Made by a program: the position numbers and the translations under genes. A stretch of DNA of 64,000 nucleotides. It comes from Hypericum androsaemum (taxonomy: Eukaryota > Streptophyta > Magnoliopsida > Malpighiales > Hypericaceae). Within the stretch, counting starts at the first letter, position 1. Every line of letters starts with the position of its first letter. Positions 12,919 through 24,548 of this stretch are shown here, piece after piece. Below the pieces are notes generated by a model. It was given only the letters and a program-made list of their open reading frames with translations, was not told where the DNA came from and did no database searches. The DNA is taken from the NCBI GenBank assembly GCA_963995505.1, contig OZ023189.1, positions 16,019,495 to 16,083,494 of the forward strand, in the 5' to 3' direction.

Positions 12919-13310
12919 TTACTCGTTGTCAGAGTTCTCGGGGTCCGGGAACTGATTCAAGTCGGGTTTCACCACACCGGCATGCCTCTTCTTTGCGGCA
13001 GCGTGTATAGGGCGGCCGCCTGGAGGGCGTCGACTTTGGTACCCACATCGGTATCCCGCTCGCGAATGTCTGCGACAGAGAGTTGCAGAGCTGGGCGTGG
13101 TCGTCCTGGAGGGTGAGATCGGGGGAGTTGAGGCAGGGGGTAGGCCCGTGGAGGTAAAACACGACAGAATCGTAGGCTCAGATGGCATTATCGGGGTGGA
13201 GTAAGACCCGAGCCATATCCTGGAGCGCTTGTTGGGCTCCCTAATCTCGGTGACCCACTTGCCCCACTTCCTCATCCTTATCCCCTTTAGGGTTTCTCTG
13301 CGGAGGATCC
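12919..13310 (-). pseudogene. AP2/ERF transcription factor gene fragment (DREB-like), frameshifted, inside a TIR element
   Basis: The minus-strand frame reads [18 protein letters not shown] and then [14 protein letters not shown], the core of an AP2/ERF DNA-binding domain with the WLG element. The homology then moves to another frame: [17 protein letters not shown] resembles the second half of the domain (AYDTAVFYLRGPSARLN type), preceded by a TGA where Arg (CGA) is expected. So the copy carries a frameshift and a stop. The tail returns to the first frame and ends [15 protein letters not shown] before a stop codon, like a natural ERF C terminus. The start of the AP2 domain and everything before it are missing. 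Its place between TIRs indicates capture by the element. Confidence 0.8.
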
Positions 13311-13381
13311 CTTGGTGGGGACCAGCATCTGCCTGCATTTTCGATCATTGGCGGCGGAGTTCAGGAAAACTAAGTTTGTGG

Positions 13382-13889
13382 TGTTGGAACAACACTCGTC
13401 GCCTCCTTCCATGTTGTTGTGTTTGGTCTTTGTTAAAATTGAAGGAACATTCTTCCTTGATTCAGGGAGAAAATTAAGGAAGATACTTCCTTAATTTACT
13501 CCCCAATTTAAGAAACATGCTTCCTTAATTTCTTCCTCATTTTCTTCCATTATTGTTTGTTTATACAATTAGGTAGATTCATTTCTTAGTATAAATATCC
13601 ATGTTGTACATCATTTCATTCATAAATCATAATCTCTACAACTTCTCTTCTCCTTCTCCTTATATGGAGTTTCTCAATTTTTCCATCTTTCTTCTTATAT
13701 AAAATTTCTCAATTTCTCCATCTTTCTTCTTATATGGAGTTTCTCAATTTTTCCATCTTTCTTCTTATATGGAGTTCCTCAATTTCTCCATCTTTCTCCT
13801 TATATGGAGTTTCTTAATTTTTCCTTCTTTCTCTTTATATGGAGTTTCTCAATTTCTCATTCTTTCTCCATATATGGAGATTTTCAACA
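13382..13889 (+). mobile_element. Solo-LTR-like insertion (copia-type ends) with an internal tandem repeat
   Basis: Begins TGTTGGAAC and ends TTTTCAACA, the TG...CA inverted ends typical of copia-type LTRs. A TATA motif (TATAAATATCC, near 13591) stands in the expected U3/R position. The second half (13645-13880) contains about six copies of a roughly 41-bp unit based on TATGGAGTTTCTCAATTT. The flanks (TGTGG and GTCTT) do not match, so the expected 5-bp duplication is absent or the borders are slightly off. Confidence 0.55.
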
Positions 13890-14332
13890 GTCTTGACGCG
13901 AGATGAGGGCGAAGAGGAAAGAGATGGATCTGAGATGTGGGCTGGAACATTATTAAAAATTGGAATGTTACTTTTTGATTGATAAGTGAAGAGCCCTCTC
14001 ATCATTTGGAGGTGCTGGAGGATGGAGAAATGGAGGGTGGAGGGAGAGGTTGAAGATGAAGTTTAGTTTTCTCGAAAAGATATAAATGAATTGGGGACTG
14101 AATAAGTAATTTACTATGGTACACGTCATCTTTAACTTAAGCCACTCTGTTGCCACGTGTCTTCCATGTTGACTCAAAAATGACATCATTTCGAGTGTTT
14201 TTGGACGGGCAACTAACATGGACATGCCCAGAAAATTATCGGTAAACCTCAAGGACTCAATTACCAATTTTAAACCACAAGGTACTCTATGTAAAAAATA
14301 TAAAACTACAAGGTACTAAAGTATACTTTCAC

Positions 14333-16524
14333 TAAAGTATTCCCACCAAAAGAGGCAACAGCGAATCACCAAGCGCAATCTCCATTTTCAAGAAAAGGTA
14401 CTAGCCCCGGTTATGCCAGCCACGACCGAAACGTCGAATCCAAATTAAAAATATTATAGAAACAATAACCGTGACTACTTTAATCGAAATAATATTATTG
14501 GTGACGACCAACAAATACAGTACAAGAAAAAACCCGTTACGCGTGAACTCGTTGGTTTCCTAGTGTAGCACACTTATGTCGACGTTATTGAGAGGGTGAA
14601 GAGAAGAAGGGTCCACAAATATAATAATACTAATACGTGGGAAAGCATCGTGATACTGATTCATTTATCAGGAATCAGTCAAAATTATTATTAGGCTAAT
14701 TTAAATTATAAAAAAGGAGGAATCGATCAAAATAATTGACCAATGTATCCCTCAAAAAAAATTGACCAATGCGTGTTCAACTACATCAGATTTTCAGGAA
14801 AAAATATTTTCCAAAATGATTGCATATACATCTTACGTCCGCTTCTAGATCATAAACTAATTAATTACCAAGATAATTGTTTAACTAATCAATAATTTTT
14901 GAGTTGGAAATATTAAGAACATAACAATGTTAAATATTCATTGAATTTTTTTTGCCACAATTAAAAAATCTAACCCGACTCAAGACGATATTAGTTGGTA
15001 CAATAACTATCCGGATACCAAATCCATTAGGCCTAAATCTATTACTCCCTCCATGTTATAGGAGCTTACAGCGGATGCTTGGCGTTTAGCAATTGTTTTT
15101 GATTTTTTTTGGGAGGAGCATACTTCTCATATCCTCCACGCGATTAAGAACTCGGCTCATGATTCGGAGCTTCTCTGGAACTTTAACCCATCTTGACTTA
15201 AGTGCGTTGCCTGGAGCTTTAGGTATTTTTTTGGGTATATTTGGTATATATTCAGGTATTTTTGACTTGCCCTTGGGGATTTAGGCATGGTTTTCTTTTG
15301 GTGTTACATTGAAGCTTGTATTCAAATAGCGCATATCAGCTTCGTTGATATTTATTATCTGATACTCAAGTTACGGTACTTTTGGTGCCTTGGTCTAATT
15401 TGTCTTCGTGAATAATTGTGGGGAATATAACTTTCACATACAAAAAAAAGGTAAGAGAATTGTTCCTGAATAAGATTGAACAGAGGTTAAAAATCGTTGG
15501 AGCTCTGCTTGTTAGGCGCATGCGTTCAAGTTCAAATAAGCAAAACAATTATTCATTTTCAGGGCCTTGTTTAACCATGTGGAAGGAAATGAGGCTCTCA
15601 AAATTTGAACGAAGAACAAAAATATATTAAAGGTTTATGCATATATATATATGACACGATATTATCGATGCATATATACACATTTATAATTTGTTTCTGT
15701 AAAGGTGAAGTCATTTTCTTAGTATTAGGTGAGAAATGTAGCCAATAATTGTTTAATGTACCTAAAGACTTCGAGTCATCTTTAGTTGGAATAAAGCAGC
15801 GACAGATCTACGGGAAGTTAACTGTGTCTTCTCAAACATAATATAACTTAATTACCGTGGTCATACATATGCCCATCTGCAGCTGAAATCACGCAGATGC
15901 CACAGACCTTCATTTCAAATATATTTATTCCCAAAACCACATTGTATTCGATTATGTTTGATGTACAACTAATCAAAGTTTGAGTAGATTTAGACTGTGT
16001 GCAACAGAATTTAATATAGCTATATTTTCGGAACTTAAAGTTAAACTTAAGAAATCTAACTAAATTCAAACAAATTTTAACCGATTATCTACTAATTTTA
16101 AATAGAGTTGTCTCACAGTTTATTATTGTGATTATTTGGGTTAGCTCTAAGATTTTTCCCTCCAATAAGTGCCAAAGACATATCTAGTTCACCAACACAC
16201 ACACATATATTGCCACGGAATATTTAGCTAAAAATATATTATGTGCAAGCTAACAGACACATTTTCTTCATTGCATATTTCATCATTATCCCCTTTTTTA
16301 TAACTCAGAGTCTAGTTGCTCCAAGATATATTACAAATTTGCAACTTGACTGCCCATACCAAATATATTATAATTCTCAAAACCAATGTACATGCATGCA
16401 CCAACCATCCGGATGTCAGTGATATCTTTCTTTAATTGGCTGGTACAGGGAACCCCAAATAATTTGAACGTTAGAGACATAAAGAAAAATTCCTCATGTC
16501 TAATTTATTGATCCTTATGGATTT
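14333..16524. other. AT-rich intergenic stretch, nothing recognised
   Basis: No open frame resembles a known family. The piece near 15060-15290 reads like worn transposon coding DNA but cannot be placed. Confidence 0.45.
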
Positions 16525-16778
16525 TGTAACAATCCCGGGAATTAGGGTTCAAGAATAGAAAGATTTGGGGAAGAATTAGAGAGAGATAGAGAAGAGAGTG
16601 AGTAGGAGGAAGAGGAAACGGTTATCGTTCCTGTTATGGCATTATTTCAGAATGATCCCTGAGTTTGTACAGAATTATCTATTTATACAAGTGTAATCTC
16701 TATTTGGGCCTTAGCCTACAACAAGCCCAATGACCCGTAAGCCCAGCTTTGTTTATTCTTCTGCCTTAGTCCGTTACA
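16525..16778 (+). mobile_element. Solo LTR, 254 bp, with perfect 5-bp target duplication
   Basis: Begins TGTAACAATCCC and ends AGTCCGTTACA; the terminal TGTAAC/GTTACA are inverted. It is flanked by GATTT on both sides (16520-16524 and 16779-16783), an exact 5-bp duplication as left by LTR retrotransposon integration. A TATA-like TATTTATACAAG near 16678 fits an LTR promoter. No internal region follows, so this is the product of LTR-LTR recombination. Confidence 0.8.
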
Positions 16779-16783
16779 GATTT

Positions 16784-19323
16784 TTTTTGAAGATGGTAGC
16801 TTAGAAGCCTCTCATTAAGTAAAAAATATGAGTATAATTTGGATCTTAACATCAAGTACAGAGATAGAAACTGTCATATAATCCACAAGAACTCTACCAA
16901 GCTACATAAGTGAGAGGTAGCTCGTCCTAGATCAGGCATCAACTCCGAGAGCTAAATTAATCTCCATATAGAAGATAGTACCTGCTAAAATGCGGCCACC
17001 TAAAAAACTACCGAGCGCAATGTTAACTAAACGATTCTATATTGTTGCACACATGGGAAAGTGACTCCCAAGGGTGTTAAAACTTGGAGTTAACAGCCTT
17101 TTACGGACGTGTATGTCCAAGGCATGAGCAACAGCTAGTAGATACCATAGACCAGTTTCAGTCGCTACCAAAGCCATGGCTAGACCAGACCAGAGCCGAT
17201 CTACACCGACAACAACAAAACTAAACACACCAACAAACCTAACTACACTAAACACAACGAACAAGTGAAAAGAGACAAAATAGGCAACAACAATAGCAAC
17301 ACAACTAATAGTCGGGACAACTAAATAAACGACAATGAGAAGCAGAGAGTTACTGGGCCGGAGGGGTGGTCATCGCCATGACCCACCCCTCCGGCCAAGT
17401 GTTGGACGACGGTGGTGGCCTTCCCGGCAGAAGATGTCTGCTTACTCCCTGAGCAGTTGATCTGGGTGAGCTGCAGAGGTGGAGACCTTGACGAGCTGCG
17501 GCACCGAGAGGATGACTAAGCTGGGAAGACGGACCGCGGGCGGATGGGCTGAGGCGGGAGACGGTGGTCTGGGCGAGAACAAACTATCTGAGGGGCGAAT
17601 GAAGCGGCCGGGGTGGGGGACGGTGAACTACTAAACGGTCGGAGCTGGGGCTTGCTGGCGAAAGGGCGGAGATCTATGTGATAGGCGGTGGACGAGCGAG
17701 CTTGCGGTGGCTGGTAGATCCGGTGGTGAAAGAAACGGAGTTCGACGCACCTTGGAATCCAAGAAAGAGGACGAAGATGAGATCCAGAAAGTGGCAGGAG
17801 AAAGACCAGCGAGGGTAGAGCCAGCCACGGGCAGATGACGAGGCCAGAGGCGTCGACGGTGGGCCAGCTAGGGCAGATGGGGTGTGGGCGGTGATACATG
17901 TGAGAGGGTGCTTGTTGCAATTATCACACTGATTCTTGCAACATACATGTTGAATATAAGACATAACGGTTCGAAGGAGCGTGTTGTAAATATCACTACA
18001 AAGTAACTAACATTACACCCCTCAAAAAAAAAAACTAACATTACAAGGCTGTCTCCATAACCAGACAACACGTACCAGATTAGCTTTCGGTATCTGCTTG
18101 ACTTGCCTGTTCTGATCAAGATTTCTCCGTCGACTGTCAACATCCATTGTCCAATTGAAGTAGATACGCATCGTCCGATCATATTCAACAAACTGAATCG
18201 AGGAAAAATGGCAAAGTGGGCCACTTTCAGTTTCGAGTCCACTTCTTGCCCTAGCCCACCGATGGGCCCAACTCTCTGAATCCATTCACTCTCTGAATCC
18301 ATTCACTCTCCAATCCAGTCATTTTGATTTTGACCAATTTTACCGTGTGCATATGCTCATATGTAAAAGTCAAACCTCATTATCACCCGATGATTATTAT
18401 AACTCTATCTTAACCAAGAGATCTCAAATTCGAGCTCTTAAAAGTATAACAATAATAAATATTTGTTAGAAAATTTTGCGACCATTTAAATAGTCGGGTG
18501 TAATAAGGTAGTGAAAAAAAAAACATGATGACCCTGATTAATTTCCCCCATCAAAGAAGGGTGAGCCTGGATCCTAGGTGACGCTCGACTAACAAGATCT
18601 CGAGTAGGCCCAGGTTTTAATTGTTATTGGGACAATGTGAGATGTAAAACACACACGTTATTCATCATTACTTCACTTTGGCGGGCCAACAGGCTTTTCA
18701 CGGTGTCCAGGCCCAAACGTTAGTTAACAAATGCAGCGATTGAGGTCCTACTTGTTCCAGGCTATTGTAATTGATGACTTAGTGGATTTTTTTTTAAGTA
18801 ATTTTTTTTAGACCTAGTGTAGTTATACTTACTAGAAATTAATTTTGAACTTCTATCAATTTATGATAACTCTTGTATCATCAGGCCAAATGTGATATGT
18901 GATCTGACGATTTAATAGGTTTTGTTTGCACCCTATTTTGAAAAATAAAGATATGATTTTCTAACTATATTTTGAAAGAATTTAATTCGAATTTAAATTA
19001 GTCGACTTTCTTTTCTATTGGGCCCACGGGCACCAGGCTTATTAATAAGCTGAAGAGCCGAAGCACAAAAGGCTGCTAGTTGTAAAGGAAGAAGAAAACA
19101 GGAAAAAGTAAACCATAACAAAACCATTAATTATCATAACAATGTCCTTGATGTTGATGACAAGCCATCATAGCTTCTTCCTTTTACTTTTTTCCTTTAG
19201 CCTTTTTCAATGACCAAGAAAATTATGAAGGATCCCAATATTTATGTGCTAAGCAACAAAATGTTTAGTGCAACCAAAACAAGTTAGAACAAGGTGCACC
19301 TTGATCAAGTACTTGGTGTTACA
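16784..19323. other. Intergenic stretch with a GC-rich island
   Basis: The part at 17340-17890 is clearly GC-richer than its surroundings and has overlapping minus-strand open frames, none of which I recognise. At 17358-17396 the arms GGCCGGAGGGGTGGTCAT and ATGACCCACCCCTCCGGCC form a short, almost perfect hairpin. The remainder is AT-rich and includes the upstream region of the gene at 19324. Confidence 0.45.
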
Positions 19324-21073
19324 ATGCCAATGCCAATGCCAATGTCTCCGGGGTCCGTGCCCGAGCATCCGATCAATTTCCGAGCTCCTCCGCCCTCTCC
19401 CGTCGCGTCCGGCCGGAGATCATCCGTGACCAATGACCATGTCCTGTCAGAATTCCTCGAGACCTCGCTGCGCGTACCGGACTTGGTTCTTCCTGACAAC
19501 ATCTTTCCAAGGCAGAAGATTGCAGGGACACCTCCGAGTGTCGATTTCGGATCGCTGAGTGGCCTGGAAAGCGATTCCATTGCGGTTTTGTTCGATTCTG
19601 TGAAGAGACTCGGGTGCTTCCAGCTCTTGAACCATGGGATCCCGAGCCGGGTTACTCGGATGGTGCTGCTGTTGGCTGCTGGGATGTTCAGGTTGTCACG
19701 GGACAAGAAGGCTATGGTTTTGAGGTCACTGGAGAACCCTTATGGCTTTGAAGAAGTTCATAGTGAGGAGGAGAGTGAGCTTGGTGAAGAGTTCGTTTGG
19801 TGTACAGATGAGAGGCTGAAGCTTGATATGGAGGCAATCTGGCCAGTTGGGTATCAGAATTTCAGGTCAGTACTAAATTGTTATAGATTGTGAGCTAGCT
19901 AGTCTTTTTTTATCTATTTCGAAACCATCCAGTATCGGGACATTTATTTAGTAGACTAATCTAACACGTGATTAAGTAAGAACAACTCCCCGCAAGATGA
20001 TCTGTAGGCCTTGGTAGTAGCTAGCTAGTCTTTCAGTAACAACAGATCCATAGTGTAAACCTGTTAAGTGAAAATAAATCTGATGTCAGCTCTCCAAAGA
20101 GCAAGAAACTGCAACTTGGCAGGCTTTTTTTTATGTCAGAAAGCAGTTTCAGATCCATGATACACACATTTACAGGCAAGTTTGGTAGCAATCACTCTAT
20201 TTTGATCCAACCGAATTCAAGCATCGATGCTTATAAACTGTTCGGACCGCCATAAACTGTTCTGACAAAGCATTTCTTGGCGAATTTCGCAGTTCGAGAA
20301 TGGAAATCCTTTTGTCTGATGTAGATAAAGTGGCCTCCAAAATCCTGCAAGTTCTCAAGCAAAGCAATCCTTCCAAGGAACACGACTCCGGCGACAATGG
20401 CTATCTGCAGGAGCCAAAAGATGCAACCTCTTCAATCTGTTGCATCCACAAGCACAGGCGGAACGTGCCGGCCGATCAATTGGCTCGTTTCTTGGGATAC
20501 GACGCGATGCGGATGCTGATAAGGGGGAGTGATCACCCTCATGCATTGGCTTTTCATGTCTGTGATGGATCATCTGAGTTCCATGTTTACTCTAAGAAAG
20601 GTTGGCTGTCCTTTTGCCCCGTTGAGGAAGCCATAATTGTCACAGTTGGAGACCAAACTCGGGTATTAATTTCACTTTTTTATTTGCTTAGAAACTTCTG
20701 AAAAAGATTGCACCAACTATGTCTTCTTACAAAACACATGCCATGGTCATTTTCTAGCTAAACCGAGAATCTATTGATCATAATGTTAAAATCTTCGTAT
20801 CCGAGCCGAGAACATTTCTTCATGATTCAGGTACTAGGTGAGGGGCAGTACAAGCATGTCTTAGGAAAGCCAATCTTCAAAGGAGGAGAAGATGAAGAAT
20901 GCATCTCCATGTCTGTTCTCTATGCTCCTCCAAGCAACAGCTCCACCATTACAAGTACATCTCATGCCTTCTCCAAGACCAGCAAGGAGAAGACCGTTTC
21001 TATAGTCCAACAAGCTTTATTTTTTGTAGTTTTGACCCTTGTTTACCAATTTATGGCTTACTTTTACAAGTAA
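19324..21073 (+). CDS. 2-oxoglutarate/Fe(II) dioxygenase-fold protein lacking most catalytic ligands, with C-terminal hydrophobic tail
   Basis: Exons 19324-19865, 20293-20662 and 20831-21073 join in phase to 384 residues. The N-terminal part matches the DIOX_N region of plant 2OG dioxygenases (PSVDFGSL, then GCFQLLNHGIP with NHG at 103-105). The C-terminal jelly-roll is recognisable (GWLSFCPVEEAIIVTVGDQ and GEGQYKHV). The catalytic set is degraded: where the family has HTD there is GSD (259-261), the distal His of the YKSV.HRV motif is Gly316, and the 2OG-binding Arg of R.S is Cys328. Residues 358-384 (VSIVQQALFFVVLTLVYQF and so on) form a hydrophobic segment at the extreme C terminus, suggesting a tail anchor. 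I chose the ATG at 19324, which opens a Met-Pro repeat. AATAAA lies at 21169. The gene is probably expressed as protein, since all frames are open, but probably not as a classical dioxygenase. I do not know its specific function. Confidence 0.85.
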
Positions 21074-21074
21074 T

Positions 21075-22189
21075 TCGACGTGGGACATATTTCTTTGGAT
21101 GTGGTAATATTATATGATGTATAATTTGAAACAGAGCCATGTTTATTCTATTTGTTTCATGTGATTTCAATAAAATGATAGGCATGTGGTCATTGCATTC
21201 CTTAAAAAATAGCTCCAGTTTTAAAACTTCAATGAAAGGTGATGATGGAAATAATTTTTTTTAAATGATTACTCAATTTAAAAAAAGGAATTTCTGTCGA
21301 ATCAGTTTGAAATTATTAACCGCCCATGGTAGGAAATGAAACTACAAAATTTCGTTTTAATCTAAGTAAAATGTATCTACGGAATAATAACAAGAAAGAG
21401 TAGAAGAATAAATAGAATGGTAATAACTTCTTACATTTTTGGTAAGTAAAATTTTATACCAACCGAGCTTTAATTACAGCTTTGCACACTACGTAAAGTG
21501 GCTGCCCAAAATTACAGCCTTGCACCGCTATATAGCTCTATACAAGTAAAAGGCACTAACGACACAAACCAAAACCAACAAATACAAATTCTTACCTAAA
21601 GAGGGCAAGAATCAAATCCTGGTGATAAAATTCAAGCGCTACATTTGACCAATTAAGTTATTCTTGAGTGTAAAAGATGATAGAATACAGTAAAAGTTCA
21701 TGAATATAAGATGTGCGGTCAAAAATTGCTTTATTACAGTATAGCCGAGTGTCCCAAATCACCGCGGCAAATATGGAGAATCAGACCTTCTCGAACTTTC
21801 TATCTCTACTTAAACCCATCAATTTAGTGAGAGCAAATAACTTCTTATTAATTGTCATCAAGTATCATTGCAAAATTTATAACATGTATTTGTAGCTCAT
21901 ACATGAAACTATCCACTAATCTATCAAATACACATCATAAAGAAAATGATAACAAATTTAAGCGAAATTGGTGATCAAGAAAAAATTTCACCAACAATAA
22001 GTGCCATATAAAATGGTAATGAAAATAATATAAATTAATTATTTAAGTAAATGACCATTTAGGATTCCAGTGACGTGGCATGGTCTGATTGGTGGAAGTT
22101 TATGTCATATAACGTTGCCCTTTCCGGTACAAGAAAAAGACACTTCCCCCCCACTGCCACTTCCCAGACCAAAGCATCTGCTGACTAAA

Positions 22190-22192
<3 letters not shown>
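21075..22192. other. Intergenic stretch between the dioxygenase-like and SHH genes
   Basis: Contains the 3' end and AATAAA signal (21169-21174) of the upstream gene and the promoter side of the SHH gene. No further gene or repeat is recognised. Confidence 0.5.

Positions 22193-22224
<32 letters not shown>
22193..22224. repeat. (CT)16 microsatellite in the SHH gene leader
   Basis: Sixteen CT units lie 28 bp before the ATG of the SHH gene, so the tract is in its 5' leader or core promoter. Confidence 0.9.
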
Positions 22225-22225
<1 letters not shown>

Positions 22226-22252
22226 GGATTTAGTGACGGATTATTACCAGTT

Positions 22253-24548
22253 ATGGATTCATCCCCAGAGTTCACGCTGGCCCAGGTAATTAACCAATCT
22301 TTCTATTCATTTCCTCTTGTTTTTTTTCTTCGTGGTTTTGCATGTGTGGGCCCTGCAATTTCTCTCCTTGGAAGCTCTAAAGTTGGTTGCTTTTTCATGC
22401 AAATTCCGAACTTTCTGTGGAATTCTGTCACTTTTCCATTCTGGGTTCGTCTTTCCTTTTCCTGGAGGTTACTGGGTCGCTCTTTATGACACGATTTTTT
22501 TGTAAAGATGCAATTTTTATGGGAAGTTCCCACCTGAATTGCAAGTTTGTTTCCTCTACCGTTGGTGGGAGGGTTGGTTTTTGTTCGTTTAATTGGCTCT
22601 AATGACTTCCTTTTTCTTGTTCTTTCTGGTGGGTTCTTACTTGGGAAGATTGTCGAAATGGAGAGTATAGTGAAGGAGTTAAGGGAGAGATCACTCCTCC
22701 GGGGGTTTTGCAAAGAAGTGGCCTCCAGATTCAGGTGGGGTCAATTTACTTCTATTGGTAGATTGGATTTCCTACATTTAAATTTTAGCTAATGTGATCA
22801 AAACCCCTGCGAGTAGAGTACCGGTGATGAGTTTGGGGGTTCGAACGCCCGCACCAACACACTTTCCGACCTGGCTCTTTAGTCGAGTGGTGAACGAGCC
22901 CCTCTGGTCACTAACTAACAACCATCGATCTCCGACTAGAAAAAAGGTTTTGACTATAAACATTGATTTATTTTCTGCAGCCGCTCCTCCCATGGGTCAG
23001 AAAAGCCAGCCATTACGTGGAAGCGGGTATTGCTTATTCTAAACACTCGACATTGGTGTGGGAATCTCGACTTTCACTTAACCGCCTTTTTCTTTACCTT
23101 GGTCTTTTATTTTCCATCTTCTTGTGTTTTAGGTGCAACATTGGTTCCGGCATAGACTAAAGCAGCTAGACACCAATCTTGATTCTCCTCCACGGGATCT
23201 AAATTTATGTATCGAGTCTATGGACCTGTCTGGCACAGACATTCCAAGTTCTGCACTTGAAGTCTTCAAGATAGAAAGTTCAGCTCTTGACAACGTTGAT
23301 TGTGAGCAATGCTATAATTCATTTTTCTACTTCTATTTAGCCCCTTGAGCTGACGATCGGAAATTGGAAACTTCTATTTGTTTATAAACTGCTCATCAAC
23401 CTGTGAACCAATAGTATTGTTTTAATTTTTTCGTGAATTGTTTGTTTGCTGGCTGGTCTTATCACAACCTGGACCTCATGCTCTCTATTTGAACTTGTAC
23501 AGGTAAAAAAGTCAAACCCAATGATCTTTTGGAGTTGAGATTTGAAGCTTTATCCTCTAGGGATGATGCTTGGTAAAGTGAACTTGTACTGATGGTCCTT
23601 ACTCTAGTTATTCGGCCTACCTTGCAGTCTTTGAATTCTTTTGGTTTCCTATTACATTTTTCGGTCTTCTTCCTTTTGAGGTTTGTTACATAATTTTGGT
23701 TGCCAGGTATGACGTTGCCACTTTCCTCAGCTATCGAATCAGTTATCATGGCGAACTTGTAAGTATAGTCCCGCTATATCTTTTTAGTTGTCCCCGCTAT
23801 TGTTCAGACTGGGCAGCACATATGTCCAAGTCAGCTCGCCATCTTGATCCTTGATCATTGGAAACAAATTTACTTGTATCATTTTTTGATGGTTGAAATT
23901 ATATGTCGGCAATGCAGGAAGTACGTGTGCGGTTTTCTGGTTTTAGTAAAGAAGACGATGAATGGGTTAATGTTAAACAGGCAGTGCGTGAACGTTCTAT
24001 TCCTTTGGAACCTTCAGAATGTCAAAAGATCAGCGTAGGAGATCTGGTCCTCTGCTTCCGGGTAGCCGTTTCTTCTCTGCTTTAGAGAAAGTTCAAAGTA
24101 AAATACTAACTGGTGGTTGGCAATGCTGAATCCTCAAATGACTAGGATCATGCTGATTCCTTGGATGGTATACCGAAATTCTGAACTGCACCATCAAAGT
24201 TAACAGGCGTCTTATTCTTTAGATGACCAACTATCGCTCCAACTTGACAAAACCGTGTCTCAGAATAGCATTTGGATAGCTGGTCTCTCTCTCATGCTAG
24301 ATGATGTGTGTTGCAGGAAAGAATGTCGCACGCAATCTACTGCGATGCACATATCGTAGGAGTCCACAGGCGTTCACACGATGCAAAAAGCTGCTTGTGC
24401 ATCTTCATGGTTCGCTATGCAAACGACAACACCGAGGTATAACGGAAGCTTAAATCACATGCATAAATGATGAGGTCTTCTGGCTGATGTATTGTGTGCT
24501 TCTCAGGAACAAGTACTGCTGGATAGGTTGTGCATTAGGCCGACTTGA
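22253..24548 (+). CDS. SAWADEE homeodomain homolog (SHH1/DTF1 or SHH2 type)
   Basis: Nuclear chromatin reader; Arabidopsis SHH1 binds H3 tails carrying methylated Lys9 and recruits RNA polymerase IV for RNA-directed DNA methylation. Nine exons join in phase: 22253-22285, 22649-22734, 22981-23026, 23133-23301, 23503-23572, 23707-23758, 23918-24061, 24317-24436, 24507-24548, giving 253 residues, about the size of SHH1. The N-terminal homeodomain-like region starts [19 protein letters not shown] and continues to [15 protein letters not shown]. The SAWADEE domain starts near residue 120 with [18 protein letters not shown] and includes the Cys/His-rich part [19 protein letters not shown]. Reading on past exon 8 would stop after one extra codon, but exon 9 supplies the family-typical ending LCIRPT. 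Intron 2 contains a SINE-like insertion. Whether this is SHH1 or SHH2 cannot be settled here. Confidence 0.93.
22795..22945. repeat. SINE-like or tRNA-related insertion in SHH intron 2
   Basis: Contains TTTAGTCGAGTGG, a good box A match on the plus strand, and GGGGGTTCGAAC, which resembles box B, upstream of it. The order is not that of a single simple unit, so it may be a rearranged or composite SINE piece. It lies wholly inside the intron. Confidence 0.35.

Larger units (their letters stand above)
12261..14332. mobile_element. Pack-MULE-like element: long TIRs enclosing an AP2/ERF gene fragment
   Basis: The left arm (about 12261-12650) and right arm (about 13960-14332) are inverted copies over several hundred bases: both carry ATACTTTAGTAC near the tip, a GAGTACCTTGTGGTT block, TTACTTATTCAGTCCC and CTCTCCACCCTCCA (or their complements). 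Between them are an ERF gene fragment (12919-13310) and a solo-LTR-like insertion (13382-13889). No transposase is present. The left flank TAAGAAATA and right flank TAAAGTATT are not a convincing target duplication. The tips resemble those of the element at 35392-35994. Confidence 0.8.

Noticed and set aside
17516..17964. Overlapping minus-strand frames of 96-134 residues
   Set aside because: GC-rich region open in more than one frame, Pro/Ser-rich without a recognisable domain.
19294..19323. Upstream GTG-initiated extension of the dioxygenase-like protein
   Set aside because: A plant start is expected to be ATG; the ATG at 19324 is the first in frame.
24437..24442. Stop codon right after SHH exon 8 as gene end
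   Set aside because: A GT donor precedes it and exon 9 (24507-24548) restores the family-typical LCIRPT end in phase.
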